From contig NZ_CP136562.1 of assembly GCF_018215265.2 (NCBI RefSeq), positions 4,154,001 to 4,218,000 on the forward strand: DNA of 64,000 bases, in the 5' to 3' direction. Shown here in pieces: positions 51,734 to 60,305 of the stretch (position 1 is its first letter; each line of letters opens with the position of its first letter). The translations under genes were made by a program, and so were the position numbers. This DNA is from Paenarthrobacter sp. GOM3. Its GTDB lineage: Bacteria > Actinomycetota > Actinomycetes > Actinomycetales > Micrococcaceae. Below the pieces are notes generated by a model that made no database searches, was not told the origin of the DNA, and saw nothing but the letters and a program-made list of their open reading frames with translations.

Positions 51734-53047
51734 ATGAAGCGTCGCCAGCTTCTGCTCGGAACGGTCAGCCTCATGGCCAGTGCTGCCCTCATCGCCGGCT
51801 GCGGCAGTTCCCCGGCCTCCACATCCGCGCCATCACCCACGGGGGACCCCACCGGCACCGTTAGGTTCTGGTCCTCCCTGGCAGGCATGGACAAGGTGGC
51901 TGCTGCCTTCAACGCCAGCCAGGACAAGATCAAGGTCACGTTCGAGACCGTACCCAACGGCGCCAGCGGCGGTTACGCAAAACTGTCCACCGCCATCACT
52001 GCCGGGAACGGCCCCGATGTTGCCACCATCGAATACCCGCAGCTGCCGCAGTTCGTCAGCAACGGCCAACTCCAGCCCCTGGACGGTTTGATCGATAAGG
52101 CCGGAACACTGGACAAGCTCACGGATGAGACCAAAGCCCTGGTGCAGTTCGGTGAGAAGACCTACGCGCTCCCCTACGACGCCGCCCCCATGATCATGTG
52201 GTACCGCAAGGACATGCTGGAGAAGGCAGGCGTTGGGGTCCCAAAGACCTGGGAAGAGTTCGAAGCAGCCGGCCAAAAAATCAAGGCCGTGGCTCCCGAG
52301 GCCCACCTGGCCAGCTTCAATCCCAACGAAGCTGCCCTGACCGCCGCCCTCTCCTGGCAGGCCGGGGCGAAGTGGTTCGGCACCGAAGGGGACAGCTGGA
52401 AGGTGGGAATCAACGACCAGGCCACCCGGAAGGTAGCGGACTACTGGCAGAAGCTGATCGACCAGAAGATCGTCAAAGTCCAGCAATCCTTCAGCGACGA
52501 GTGGTCCGCGGACCTGGCCAGTGGCGCCGTCGTGGGTGTTCTCGGCGCCAACTGGAGCGCCACCGGCATCCAGAAGCGTACCGAAGCCAGCGGGCAGAAG
52601 GGGCAGTGGATCGCAGCGGAGGTGCCCAACTGGGGGTCGCCGTCGGACGCCTTTTACGGTGGATCCAGCTTCAATGTCACCAAGAGCAGCAAGAACCCCG
52701 CAGCAGCAGCGAAGTTCATCGAGTTCCTGACCACCAACCCTGAGGCCATCAAGGCCCGCGGCAACACCGGCTCGGCCTTCCTCGCCTCGCCTGGGCTCAC
52801 TCCCATCGCACAAAGCGCCTTCGATGCCACCTACTTCGGCAACGACATCTACGAAGTCTTCGACAAGGCCTACTCCACCATCACGCCCGGCTGGCAGTGG
52901 GGTCCCAACTGGGACATCACCAACACGGCCCTCAAGGACGCTTACGGCACGTTGACCACCGGCGGCAAAGTCCTGGCTGCAGCGGACACCGCGCAGAAGG
53001 CGACAGTTGACGGACTCAAGCAGAACGGCCTCTCCGTCAAGGAGTAG
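51734..53047 (+). CDS. sugar ABC transporter substrate-binding lipoprotein (family 1)
   Basis: 437 residues. The lipoprotein signal ends in LIAGC with the cysteine at residue 23, after a basic KRRQ start. Binding-domain features of family SBP_bac_1 follow: TGTVRFWSSLAGMDKVAAAFN, AITAGNGPDVATIEYPQL, ALPYDAAPMIMWYRKDML and FIEFLTTNPEA. It should capture a carbohydrate or glycoside outside the cell. It is the first gene of the transporter operon, 97 bases after the last repeat. Confidence 0.93.
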   Translation: MKRRQLLLGTVSLMASAALIAGCGSSPASTSAPSPTGDPTGTVRFWSSLAGMDKVAAAFNASQDKIKVTFETVPNGASGGYAKLSTAITAGNGPDVATIEYPQLPQFVSNGQLQPLDGLIDKAGTLDKLTDETKALVQFGEKTYALPYDAAPMIMWYRKDMLEKAGVGVPKTWEEFEAAGQKIKAVAPEAHLASFNPNEAALTAALSWQAGAKWFGTEGDSWKVGINDQATRKVADYWQKLIDQKIVKVQQSFSDEWSADLASGAVVGVLGANWSATGIQKRTEASGQKGQWIAAEVPNWGSPSDAFYGGSSFNVTKSSKNPAAAAKFIEFLTTNPEAIKARGNTGSAFLASPGLTPIAQSAFDATYFGNDIYEVFDKAYSTITPGWQWGPNWDITNTALKDAYGTLTTGGKVLAAADTAQKATVDGLKQNGLSVKE

Positions 53048-53055
53048 GCCCGCGA

Positions 53056-53091
53056 GGCGGGTGGGTTCGGGAGTCCTGGACCCACCCCGCC
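53056..53091 (+). terminator. intra-operon hairpin after the binding-protein gene
   Basis: GGCGGGTGGGT pairs with ACCCACCCCGCC with one bulge (53056-53066, 53080-53091). It lies between the binding-protein and permease genes. Such hairpins usually lower permease output by attenuation or transcript protection. Confidence 0.55.
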
Positions 53092-53107
53092 GGCGAGGAG
53101 ATGAACC

Positions 53108-54055
53108 ATGGTCACCCAAGTACCCACCGTCCGAGGCGTCGATCGCCTGCAATCCCCCAAACAACGCGCCATGTCCGGAACGGGAGGACGGACCGCAGCA
53201 CTGTTCCTCACCCCCTTCTTCGCAGTATTTGCCCTCGCGATGGTGGCCCCCGTCGTTTATGCGGTGGTGCTGAGCTTCTTCGCCCAGCAGAAATCCGGCC
53301 TGGGCTTCGGCGAGGCCAAGACCTCGTTCGTTGGCCTGGAAAACTACCTGCAGGTCCTCCAGTCGGAGAGCTTTGTGGGCGGAATCGGCCGCCTCGCCAT
53401 GTACTGCGCGCTCTACATCCCGTGCATGGTGGGCGGAGCGCTCGCTTTCGCGCTCCTGCTGGATGCCGCTGTGGCTCGGGCAAGGAAACTCTTCCAGCTC
53501 CTCGTCTTCCTCCCGCATGCTGTACCCGGGGTCATCGCTGCCCTGATCTGGGCGTACCTGTACACACCCGGTGTCAGCCCGATCGTCTCCGTCCTGGAAT
53601 CGGGTGGGATTGCCGTGAACTTCCTGGACAACCAGATGATCCTGCCCTCCATCGTGAACATCGCGGTCTGGGAATGGACCGGCTACAACGTGATTGTGCT
53701 CTTCACCGCGTTGCAGGCCGTGCCGCGGGAGATCCTGGAGGCAGCCAGGGTTGACGGGGCCGGTGAAGTTCGGACTGCCCTGAGCATTAAGTTGCCTTTG
53801 ATCCTCCCGGCCCTGGGCGTCATCATGCTGTTCACGGTGATCGGAACGCTCCAGTTGTTCACGGAACCTTCGATTATCTCCAAGGCCACGGCGTCGGTCA
53901 CCAGCACGTGGGTACCCAACATGTGGGCCTACGACGCCGCGTTCAACAGGCACAACCTCAACCAGGCCGCTGCCGCTTCCATCATCATCGCGCTCATGGC
54001 CGCCGTGCTGTCCTGGGCCGTCACCCGCTTCAGCTCAAGGACGGACAAAGCATGA
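53108..54055 (+). CDS. sugar ABC transporter permease, MalF type
   Basis: 315 residues with six membrane segments. The EAA loop EILEAARVDGAGEVRTALSIKLPLILP is typical of type I sugar permeases, and the start GRTAALFLTPFFAVFALAMV is the first helix. Its stop overlaps the next permease by four bases. Confidence 0.94.
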   Translation: MVTQVPTVRGVDRLQSPKQRAMSGTGGRTAALFLTPFFAVFALAMVAPVVYAVVLSFFAQQKSGLGFGEAKTSFVGLENYLQVLQSESFVGGIGRLAMYCALYIPCMVGGALAFALLLDAAVARARKLFQLLVFLPHAVPGVIAALIWAYLYTPGVSPIVSVLESGGIAVNFLDNQMILPSIVNIAVWEWTGYNVIVLFTALQAVPREILEAARVDGAGEVRTALSIKLPLILPALGVIMLFTVIGTLQLFTEPSIISKATASVTSTWVPNMWAYDAAFNRHNLNQAAAASIIIALMAAVLSWAVTRFSSRTDKA

Positions 54056-54963
54056 GCACCTCAACGTTGTCGCGCCCCGGGGTTTCCGCCCCGGCCGCTC
54101 CGCGGAAACGACGGCGATCTGCCCGCAGCGGCGGTTTTGCCAGTTCGTTCACCGTTAATGCGCTCCTGGTCCTGGGCTGCGCCTACATGGTCCTTCCCGT
54201 CGTGTGGCTGCTCTTCGCCTCCACCAAGAACACGGCAGATCTCTACGGCACCGCCGCCTACGTATTTGGCCAGCCGGCGTTCTTCGACAATGTCGCGGCG
54301 GTGCTGAACCAGGACGGCGGAGTGTTCCTCCGGTGGATGGCGAACTCCATGTTCTATGCAGCCTTCGGCGCGGTCTTCGGCGGGCTCATCTCCGTCATGG
54401 CCGGTTACGCTTTCGACAAATTCCAGTTCCGCGGCCGGAACTCATTCTTTGGCATCGTCCTGGTGGGGGTGCTGATTCCCAACACTGCCACCGTCCTGCC
54501 CATGTATCTGCTGGCCTCCGTCTTCGGGATCACCAACACCGTCTGGGCCATCCTCATCCCGGTGTTGTGCAACCCTTTCGGCGTGTATCTGGCCAGGGTC
54601 TACTCCGCCGCGTACGTCCCTGCCGAGACCCTCGAAGCCGCCCGGGTGGACGGTGCGGGACCCGTCCGGTCCTTCTTTTCCCTGGGCCTCCCCATGATGA
54701 TGCCCGGCTACGTCACCATCGCCCTGTTCCAATTCGTGGGGGTGTGGAACAACTTCATGCTTCCCCTGGTGATGCTCCAGGACCAGCAACTGCTTCCCGT
54801 CAGCGTCGGTATCTCCATCTGGCAGGGATACGCCGTACCGCAGCCCGAGTTCACGCCCATGGTCATTACCGGCTCGCTGCTTTCCATCATCCCCTTGCTG
54901 CTGGCGTTCATCATGCTGCAACGGTTCTGGAGGTCGGGCCTGACCGCAGGGAGCGTCAAATGA
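54052..54963 (+). CDS. sugar ABC transporter permease, MalG type
   Basis: 303 residues from ATG 54052, which overlaps the MalF-type stop. Six membrane helices and the EAA loop ETLEAARVDGAGPVRSFFSLGLPMM are visible. It completes the channel; the ATPase (commonly MsiK, shared between sugar systems in actinobacteria) is not in the operon. The last four bases overlap the dehydrogenase gene. Confidence 0.94.
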   Translation: MSTSTLSRPGVSAPAAPRKRRRSARSGGFASSFTVNALLVLGCAYMVLPVVWLLFASTKNTADLYGTAAYVFGQPAFFDNVAAVLNQDGGVFLRWMANSMFYAAFGAVFGGLISVMAGYAFDKFQFRGRNSFFGIVLVGVLIPNTATVLPMYLLASVFGITNTVWAILIPVLCNPFGVYLARVYSAAYVPAETLEAARVDGAGPVRSFFSLGLPMMMPGYVTIALFQFVGVWNNFMLPLVMLQDQQLLPVSVGISIWQGYAVPQPEFTPMVITGSLLSIIPLLLAFIMLQRFWRSGLTAGSVK

Positions 54964-55964
54964 GTTTGAACGTTGCCTTGGCCATGCCGGTCCACACAGC
55001 ACGGGCCGTGTTTCCGCCGCGAAGCCTGGATCCCTTGGAACCTTCCCTGAACCTGCTTGGCCGCGAGCCCATCCAGGACTTCCATTCACCGACGGGCCGT
55101 TCTTTGCTGGCGAAGGCCGACATCCTCATCACCGGCTGGGGCTGCCCCATGATTGACGAAGCTGTCCTGGAAGCGGCGCCCCGTTTGCGTTATGTCCTGC
55201 ACGCCGCCGGCAGCGTGAAGCACCACATTGGCGATGCCTGCTGGGAACGTGGTGTCCAGGTCAGCTCCGCCGCCGATGCCAACGCCATTCCCGTGGCCGA
55301 GTACACCGTGGCCATGATCGTCCTTGCCAACAAACGGGTCCTCCAGATTGCCCAGACCCTGCACTCCACCCGGACGGACGTTCCCGCCGAGCAGCTCTTC
55401 CCGGACATGGGCAACTACCGCAAAAAAGTAGGGATCATTGGAGCATCGAAGATCGGGCGGCACGTCATCCGGTTGCTCGCCCCCTACGATTTGGACGTCG
55501 TCGTTTCGGACCCCTACCTGGACGCGAAGGAAGCCGCGGCCCTGGGCGTGCAGCTCGTCAGCCTGGACGAGCTGGTGGCGGACAGCGACGTCGTCAGCCT
55601 CCACGCGCCGTCGTTGCCCTCCACGAAGAACCTCATGGACGCCGCGCTGGTTCGGCGGATGCGGCCGGGTGCCACGTTCATCAACACGTCGCGCGGCGAA
55701 CTCGTGGACCAGGACGCGCTGCTCGCCAGGGTGGAACAGGGCGACCTGTACGCAATCCTGGACGTCACGACGCCCTGGGTGCTGCCCTCCGATTCCCCGT
55801 TCTACACCCATCCGAATGTGCTGCTCACCCCGCATGTGGCGGGCTCCCTGGGCAATGAGCTTGAGCGGATGGCGGCGAGCGCCGTGGACGAGGCACTGCG
55901 GCTGGCACGCGGCGAGTCCCTGCGGTTCAGGGTCAGGGTTGAGGACCTCGCCTTCACGGCGTAG
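54960..55964 (+). CDS. D-2-hydroxyacid-dehydrogenase family protein lacking the usual catalytic Glu
   Basis: 334 residues from ATG 54960. The NAD site VGIIGASKIGRHVIRLL, the arginine in NTSRGELVD and the histidine in TPHVAGS are all present. The catalytic glutamate that sits in D-x-x-x-x-E-P motifs is missing: here the segment reads LDVTTPWVLPSDSP, so tryptophan stands at that place. Activity may be changed or lost, or the enzyme may belong to a related subfamily with another acid. It is encoded as the last gene of the sugar transporter operon. Confidence 0.9.
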   Translation: MSLNVALAMPVHTARAVFPPRSLDPLEPSLNLLGREPIQDFHSPTGRSLLAKADILITGWGCPMIDEAVLEAAPRLRYVLHAAGSVKHHIGDACWERGVQVSSAADANAIPVAEYTVAMIVLANKRVLQIAQTLHSTRTDVPAEQLFPDMGNYRKKVGIIGASKIGRHVIRLLAPYDLDVVVSDPYLDAKEAAALGVQLVSLDELVADSDVVSLHAPSLPSTKNLMDAALVRRMRPGATFINTSRGELVDQDALLARVEQGDLYAILDVTTPWVLPSDSPFYTHPNVLLTPHVAGSLGNELERMAASAVDEALRLARGESLRFRVRVEDLAFTA

Positions 55965-55987
55965 GTGACCGCACAGCGGACTAAGGC

Positions 55988-56021
55988 AACGCACGACGGC
56001 GACCTGCCGCCGTCGTGCGTT
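55988..56021. terminator. bidirectional hairpin terminator
   Basis: CGCACGACGGCG pairs with CGCCGTCGTGCG (55990-56001 and 56008-56019), extended by AA/TT and followed by TTATT. It ends both the sugar operon and the convergent gene. Confidence 0.85.
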
Positions 56022-56419
56022 TATTGGACCGTTTCGCCTTTCCGGTCATCATCGCCTGGATTCTTGAGCCACATCATCGCCTCGTCTTCGGAGACAAAGA
56101 ACCGGGTTGGGCAGGGCGGTTCATGGGTAGCGATTTGGTAGTCGGCGAGCATGCGGTCCACTGGGTTGCTTCCAAGCAGCGCAATCCTGGAAGCGGCGCA
56201 GGGTTCTACGAAAACGTCGCGTGCGGCACGGCTGAGGTGGCCGGCGTTGGCCATCTTCACCAGCAGCGGGTACCGGCTGCCCGCCGCGAAATCGTTGACC
56301 GCTTCAACGGCTGCGCGGGCGTTACCGGCCTCGATGCGCACACCGGGCTTCCAGGCCAACGACATGACGTTGTCCGGCTCGAACTGGATAACGTAATCGT
56401 CGGGTTCGGCCTGAGCCAT
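56021..56419 (-). CDS. STAS/SpoIIAA-like protein (DUF7793 type)
   Basis: 132 residues. The pattern, a polar start then VMSLAWKPGVRIEAGNARAAVEAVNDFAAG, YPLLVKMANAGHLSRAARDVFVE, ASRIALLG and FFVSEDEAMMWL, fits a SpoIIAA/STAS-like alpha/beta fold. It could regulate by binding a protein or membrane. It is monocistronic. Confidence 0.75.
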   Translation of the reverse strand: MAQAEPDDYVIQFEPDNVMSLAWKPGVRIEAGNARAAVEAVNDFAAGSRYPLLVKMANAGHLSRAARDVFVEPCAASRIALLGSNPVDRMLADYQIATHEPPCPTRFFVSEDEAMMWLKNPGDDDRKGETVQ

Positions 56420-56635
56420 AGAAATTCCTCCATCCCTGCAGAACTACCCGCTTGCCAGGCGCTGCCTCCACCCTGCGCCCGTGGGCGAATACGGAGACTC
56501 ATCCTAAAGGAGTGATCTTTCAGTTGGTGGACGTGTCGGCTGGTCCTGCCCGGTCACGTGTCCCAGTAAACCATCGGCGCCAACAGCCCGGTAGTATCGG
56601 CAGGGAATCCTGGAGACGCTTGGGGGAATATTCTA

Positions 56636-57865
56636 ATGACGGAAGTTCGGGGGCAGCTGTCCTTCACCGATGACCTGGGCCGTGACCTGCAACTGCAGGA
56701 GTACGGATTGGATCCGGAGGCGGGTTCCACCTTGCTTCCCAACGCTGCGGTCATGAGCGCACTGCAGAACCTCGTCCGCCTGGCTACTGAGCTGTGCGGC
56801 GCTCCCTTCGGAGTGGTCAACATCATCAGTGCCGAGTACCAGCACCAGATCGGTGCCTGGGGCGTTGACCCCGGCGTGTGCTCGCGCGAAGATTCGATGT
56901 GCGCCAAAGTGTTCCTTTCGCGTGAGCGGACCGTGGTGGCCGACGCTTCGCAGGACCCGCGTTTCGCCGACAACCCTTTCGTCACCGGGGAAATCGGCAA
57001 AGTCCGCTTCTACGCCTCCGTGCCCCTGCAGACAGAGTCAGGTTTCGTCCCGGGCACCCTCTGTGTTTTCTCCGACAAGACCAAGGAGCTCCGCCCCGAA
57101 CAGGTGAGCATGCTGGAGGTTCTTGCCAAGCAGGTTGTGGAACTGCTCGAGCTGCAGCACCGCACCGTCCAGCTTGACCGTACCTACAGCGAGCTCAAGG
57201 ACAGCAACGCCAAGCTCGCCGGTTTCGCCGGCCGGGTCAGCCACGACCTCCGGATCCCGCTGACCACCATCCTGGGCTATGTGGAATTAGTGGAGGACGA
57301 CCCCGACGTCGAACCAAGCAGCACCGCCGCCAGGTACCTGGACCGGATCGGTGCCAGCGGGCGACGGATGCTGGGCATGCTCGAAGACGTCCTCAGCTAC
57401 TCCCGCATCGGCGGCGGAATCCGCCGGGAACAGTTGTCCCTGCAGGCCGTTGCGGAGGAGGTTGTCCGTGACCTCGGGGTGGAACACGACGGATTCGTGG
57501 AGGTTGAAGACGTCAGCTTGCATGCGGACCGCGGGCAGCTCCGCACCCTCCTGCAGAATCTGGTGTCGAACGCCATGAACTACCGCAGCACCGAACGGGA
57601 ACTCCGGATCCGCATCAGCGGCACCTCCAACTACCACGGCACCACCGTCTTCGTGGCCGACAACGGCAAAGGCATCGCACCGGAGGACCGCGCCAAAGTC
57701 CTGGAACCCTTGGTGCGCTTGCGACGCAGTGGTGATGGCCCCGGCTCCGGGCTCGGCCTCGCCACGTGCAGCAGCGTCGCCAAAGCACACGGCGGCGATC
57801 TCAACCTCACCGAGACACCGGGCGGCGGAACTACCGTCGCCGTCAGTTTTCCCGCCGAACCCTAA
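56636..57865 (+). CDS. GAF-domain sensor histidine kinase, orphan
   Basis: 409 residues. A GAF domain (about residues 35-165) is followed by a coiled coil and the kinase core: phosphorylation histidine in FAGRVSHDLRIPLTTILGY, LLQNLVSNAMNYRS, VADNGKGIAPED and GSGLGLATCSS. No membrane segment is seen, so it is a cytosolic sensor. No response regulator lies within the window, so its partner must be elsewhere. Confidence 0.9.
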   Translation: MTEVRGQLSFTDDLGRDLQLQEYGLDPEAGSTLLPNAAVMSALQNLVRLATELCGAPFGVVNIISAEYQHQIGAWGVDPGVCSREDSMCAKVFLSRERTVVADASQDPRFADNPFVTGEIGKVRFYASVPLQTESGFVPGTLCVFSDKTKELRPEQVSMLEVLAKQVVELLELQHRTVQLDRTYSELKDSNAKLAGFAGRVSHDLRIPLTTILGYVELVEDDPDVEPSSTAARYLDRIGASGRRMLGMLEDVLSYSRIGGGIRREQLSLQAVAEEVVRDLGVEHDGFVEVEDVSLHADRGQLRTLLQNLVSNAMNYRSTERELRIRISGTSNYHGTTVFVADNGKGIAPEDRAKVLEPLVRLRRSGDGPGSGLGLATCSSVAKAHGGDLNLTETPGGGTTVAVSFPAEP

Positions 57866-57882
57866 CCAGGCACCTGGTTACC

Positions 57883-57918
57883 AGACGCACGACGGCGGAT
57901 GTCCGGCGTCGTGCGTCT
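57883..57918. terminator. bidirectional hairpin terminator with GACGCACGACG arms
   Basis: AGACGCACGACG pairs with CGTCGTGCGTCT (57883-57894 and 57907-57918). It ends between the convergent histidine kinase and Ser/Thr kinase genes; similar arms occur at 55990 and 29294. Confidence 0.8.
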
Positions 57919-57919
57919 C

Positions 57920-59287
57920 TCACCGGTCCTTGGGCTGCTTGTCGGAGCCGTTTCCTTTGGGCCTGTCCGACTTCTTGTCGCTACGTTCCTTGCCCTTGTT
58001 GTCCGCCGTCGCCTGGCCCGGTGCCACGACCGGGCCAGGCGCGGGGGCCTGAACGGCGGGGACTGGCGCAGGTTCCGGCAGGTTGACGACTTCAGCCGGA
58101 ACGGCAATCGCAGGGTCGGCGTCGACGGGGTTGGCGCCGGCAGGCGTCGGAGCAATCGGAACAACTGGTGCGGTGGGCTGCGGATCCGCTTGCGACACCT
58201 CTGACTCTGCGGGCAGGGAGTTGTCCGCCGTGGAGCCTGAGGGCTCAAGACCTTGAGTGAAGATCACCAAAGCCAACGGCACTGTCACCGCAGCGGCTGC
58301 AACACCCCAGGCAGCCTTGGGCCGACGCTTACTGAAGGTCCGGACCGTAGCCAGCGAAGCCTTTGTTTTGGCAGCCTGAACAGGCGGGCGTGAGGGCAAC
58401 GGCGGCAAAACGGCCGTCCTCCGCCCCGACTGGATCCCGTCATCGGCGAGTGCCTGTTCCACACCAGCCGCCGCGGGACGTTTTCCGGGGTCCATGTCCG
58501 TCATGGACTCCAGCAGGGAGCGCAGCGGGGCGGGCAGGCCAGCCGGGATTTCCGGTGCTCGGTGCAGCCGTGCGGAAGCGGTCTCAATAGGGGTTCCGGG
58601 GTATTCAGCCCTGCCTGTAAGGCACTCCAGCAGCACCAGCCCCAGTGAGTAGATATCGCTCGCGGGAGTCAGGCTTAGGCCCTGCGCTTGCTCGGGGCTG
58701 AGGTACTGGGCGGTGCCCACAGTGAAGCCCGTTGCCGTCAGGCGGCTATCGTTCACCACCAGGGCGACGCCAAAGTCCGCCAGTTTGACCTTTTGGGCGA
58801 GCCCGGAGTCGTCGGATACCAGGATATTGGCTGGCTTGATGTCCCGGTGGATGACGCCGTGGCCGTGCACTTGGGAGAGTGCGCCCGCGATCTGTACACC
58901 TATACGGGCAACCTCGGGAACCGTGAGCGGGCCGTCGGCCAGCATGGCCCGGAGGTCGCGGCCCTCAGCGAGTTCCATGACCAGGTATGCCCGCTCTTCG
59001 TCATTCCGCGTATCGACACCCACGTCGAAGGCGGCCACGAGTCCCGGGTGGTCGAAACTGGCCAGGAGGCGCATCTCTGTTTCCTGCCGGCCACGGAACG
59101 AATCGTCGCCGGAGCCCGGGAGGAAAATTTTGATGGCCACGTCACGGCCCAGAAGCAGGTCCGTCGCCCGGTACACAGTCGACATGGCCCCGCGGCCCAA
59201 AACTGGACCCAACTGGTATCGGCCATCCAGTGTGTCGTCGATGGAATCGGGGACGCGGGAGTCCACGGCCTCGTCATTGTTGCCCAC
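57920..59287 (-). CDS. PknB-like serine/threonine protein kinase
   Basis: 455 residues. Hanks kinase motifs are complete: LGRGAMSTVYRA, VAIK, HRDIKPANIL, DFGVALV and the substrate-loop region SPEQAQ. A single membrane helix (AAWGVAAAAVTVPLALVIF, about residue 330) is followed by a Pro/Ala-rich extracytoplasmic tail with no PASTA repeats. It likely senses an envelope signal and phosphorylates cytosolic proteins. It is monocistronic. Confidence 0.92.
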   Translation of the reverse strand: MGNNDEAVDSRVPDSIDDTLDGRYQLGPVLGRGAMSTVYRATDLLLGRDVAIKIFLPGSGDDSFRGRQETEMRLLASFDHPGLVAAFDVGVDTRNDEERAYLVMELAEGRDLRAMLADGPLTVPEVARIGVQIAGALSQVHGHGVIHRDIKPANILVSDDSGLAQKVKLADFGVALVVNDSRLTATGFTVGTAQYLSPEQAQGLSLTPASDIYSLGLVLLECLTGRAEYPGTPIETASARLHRAPEIPAGLPAPLRSLLESMTDMDPGKRPAAAGVEQALADDGIQSGRRTAVLPPLPSRPPVQAAKTKASLATVRTFSKRRPKAAWGVAAAAVTVPLALVIFTQGLEPSGSTADNSLPAESEVSQADPQPTAPVVPIAPTPAGANPVDADPAIAVPAEVVNLPEPAPVPAVQAPAPGPVVAPGQATADNKGKERSDKKSDRPKGNGSDKQPKDR

Positions 59288-59554
59288 GAATTGTCACGCC
59301 CTTCAGGCCCCACCTGGCTGCACGTAACCCCTTCAGGGTCCGCCGTCACCAAGCAATGCCGTCAATCAAACTTTCACGGTAGCCGCGCGTCGCCGACTGC
59401 TTCAGCCACCGCGGCTTGAGCGACCCCCAGCCCAAACAGCATCATCCGGTTCACCAGATTAGTAATCAGGATACTTAGCAAGAGGGGGGAAGAGCAATGC
59501 AGGGACACCTTGCCGCACATTTCCGCCGACCTGATCACCGCCTTTGCCATCACA

Positions 59555-60202
59555 TCAGCCGCGGGCGTGGCCGTGGGCGGCCCGGAGGCCGCCCCCAGGA
59601 ATGCCGAGCGACCATTCCGCTACGTCCGTAACGAACCTGGTGAACGCTTCGTAATCGAAGGATCCAGTGTTGTTGACATACGCGCCAACCCCATCGATCG
59701 CCACGAGAATCCTGATGCACGCCTCAAAGGGGTCATCCACCGCAAAGTCCCCGGATGTAACGCCGTCCTCTATGAGAGCAGTAAGGCGGGTACGGTCAAG
59801 GTGCTCCTGCGCCTGCAGGGCTTCCGCGAGCGCCGGACTGAAGCGGCAGAGGTGCCTGGCATTGAGCCAAAGCCTGCTGAGCTCGAATGCGCCGGCCCCT
59901 TCGATGCGAGAGATCAAGTGGACCATCCGATCCAACGGCGTCCCGGTGTTGGGAAACAGCTCCTCCCGCTCTGCCGACACCGCCTGGACGAAGGCGGCGA
60001 TCACCAGGTCCTCAGCCGCCGGGTAGTAATGGCTGATCAGGCCGGGCCGCACCCCCAAGCGGTCGGCCACGGCCCGCAGGGTGATCCGCTCCAGGCCTTC
60101 GTTCAGGGCAATGGAACTGGCTTCCGTGAGGATCTCGGCGCGACGCTCATTGGGTAACTTTCGGACACGTTGTGACGTGGGGCTTGACACCATGCCTTTC
60201 AT
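59555..60202 (-). CDS. TetR family regulator of the permease-hydrolase operon
   Basis: 215 residues. The helix-turn-helix RRAEILTEASSIALNEGLERITLRAVADRLGVRPGLISHYYPA is followed by an all-helical ligand domain. It is divergent from the NCS1 permease operon with multiple inverted half-sites between. It probably represses the operon until an amide or nitrogen compound arrives (inference). The start codon could also be the second ATG three codons in. Confidence 0.9.
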   Translation of the reverse strand: MKGMVSSPTSQRVRKLPNERRAEILTEASSIALNEGLERITLRAVADRLGVRPGLISHYYPAAEDLVIAAFVQAVSAEREELFPNTGTPLDRMVHLISRIEGAGAFELSRLWLNARHLCRFSPALAEALQAQEHLDRTRLTALIEDGVTSGDFAVDDPFEACIRILVAIDGVGAYVNNTGSFDYEAFTRFVTDVAEWSLGIPGGGLRAAHGHARG

Positions 60203-60205
60203 TCT

Positions 60206-60245
60206 ATTGGATTAGTGACCAATAGCACATTGGTCACATGACCAA
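60206..60245. promoter_or_regulatory. array of four TetR half-sites
   Basis: ATTGG (60206-60210), TGACCAAT (60216-60223), ATTGGTCA (60229-60236) and TGACCAA (60239-60245) alternate in orientation. Adjacent arms form three overlapping inverted repeats. The array begins four bases from the TetR start codon. Confidence 0.78.
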
Positions 60246-60305
60246 CAGCGTCAATGGCCAGAATCCCAACGGTGCGATCCAGGCCTTCCCCCGAGAGGAA
60301 CAGAG

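Noticed and set aside
51833..53953. 706-codon open frame on the minus strand opposite the sugar ABC genes
   Set aside because: It covers parts of two genes with clear motifs (lipobox, EAA loop) and codes for a Gly/Asp/His-rich shadow product.
54204..54959. N-terminal 252-codon extension of the hydroxyacid dehydrogenase
   Set aside because: It lies out of frame within the MalG-type permease gene; the ATGA overlap at 54960 gives the normal start.
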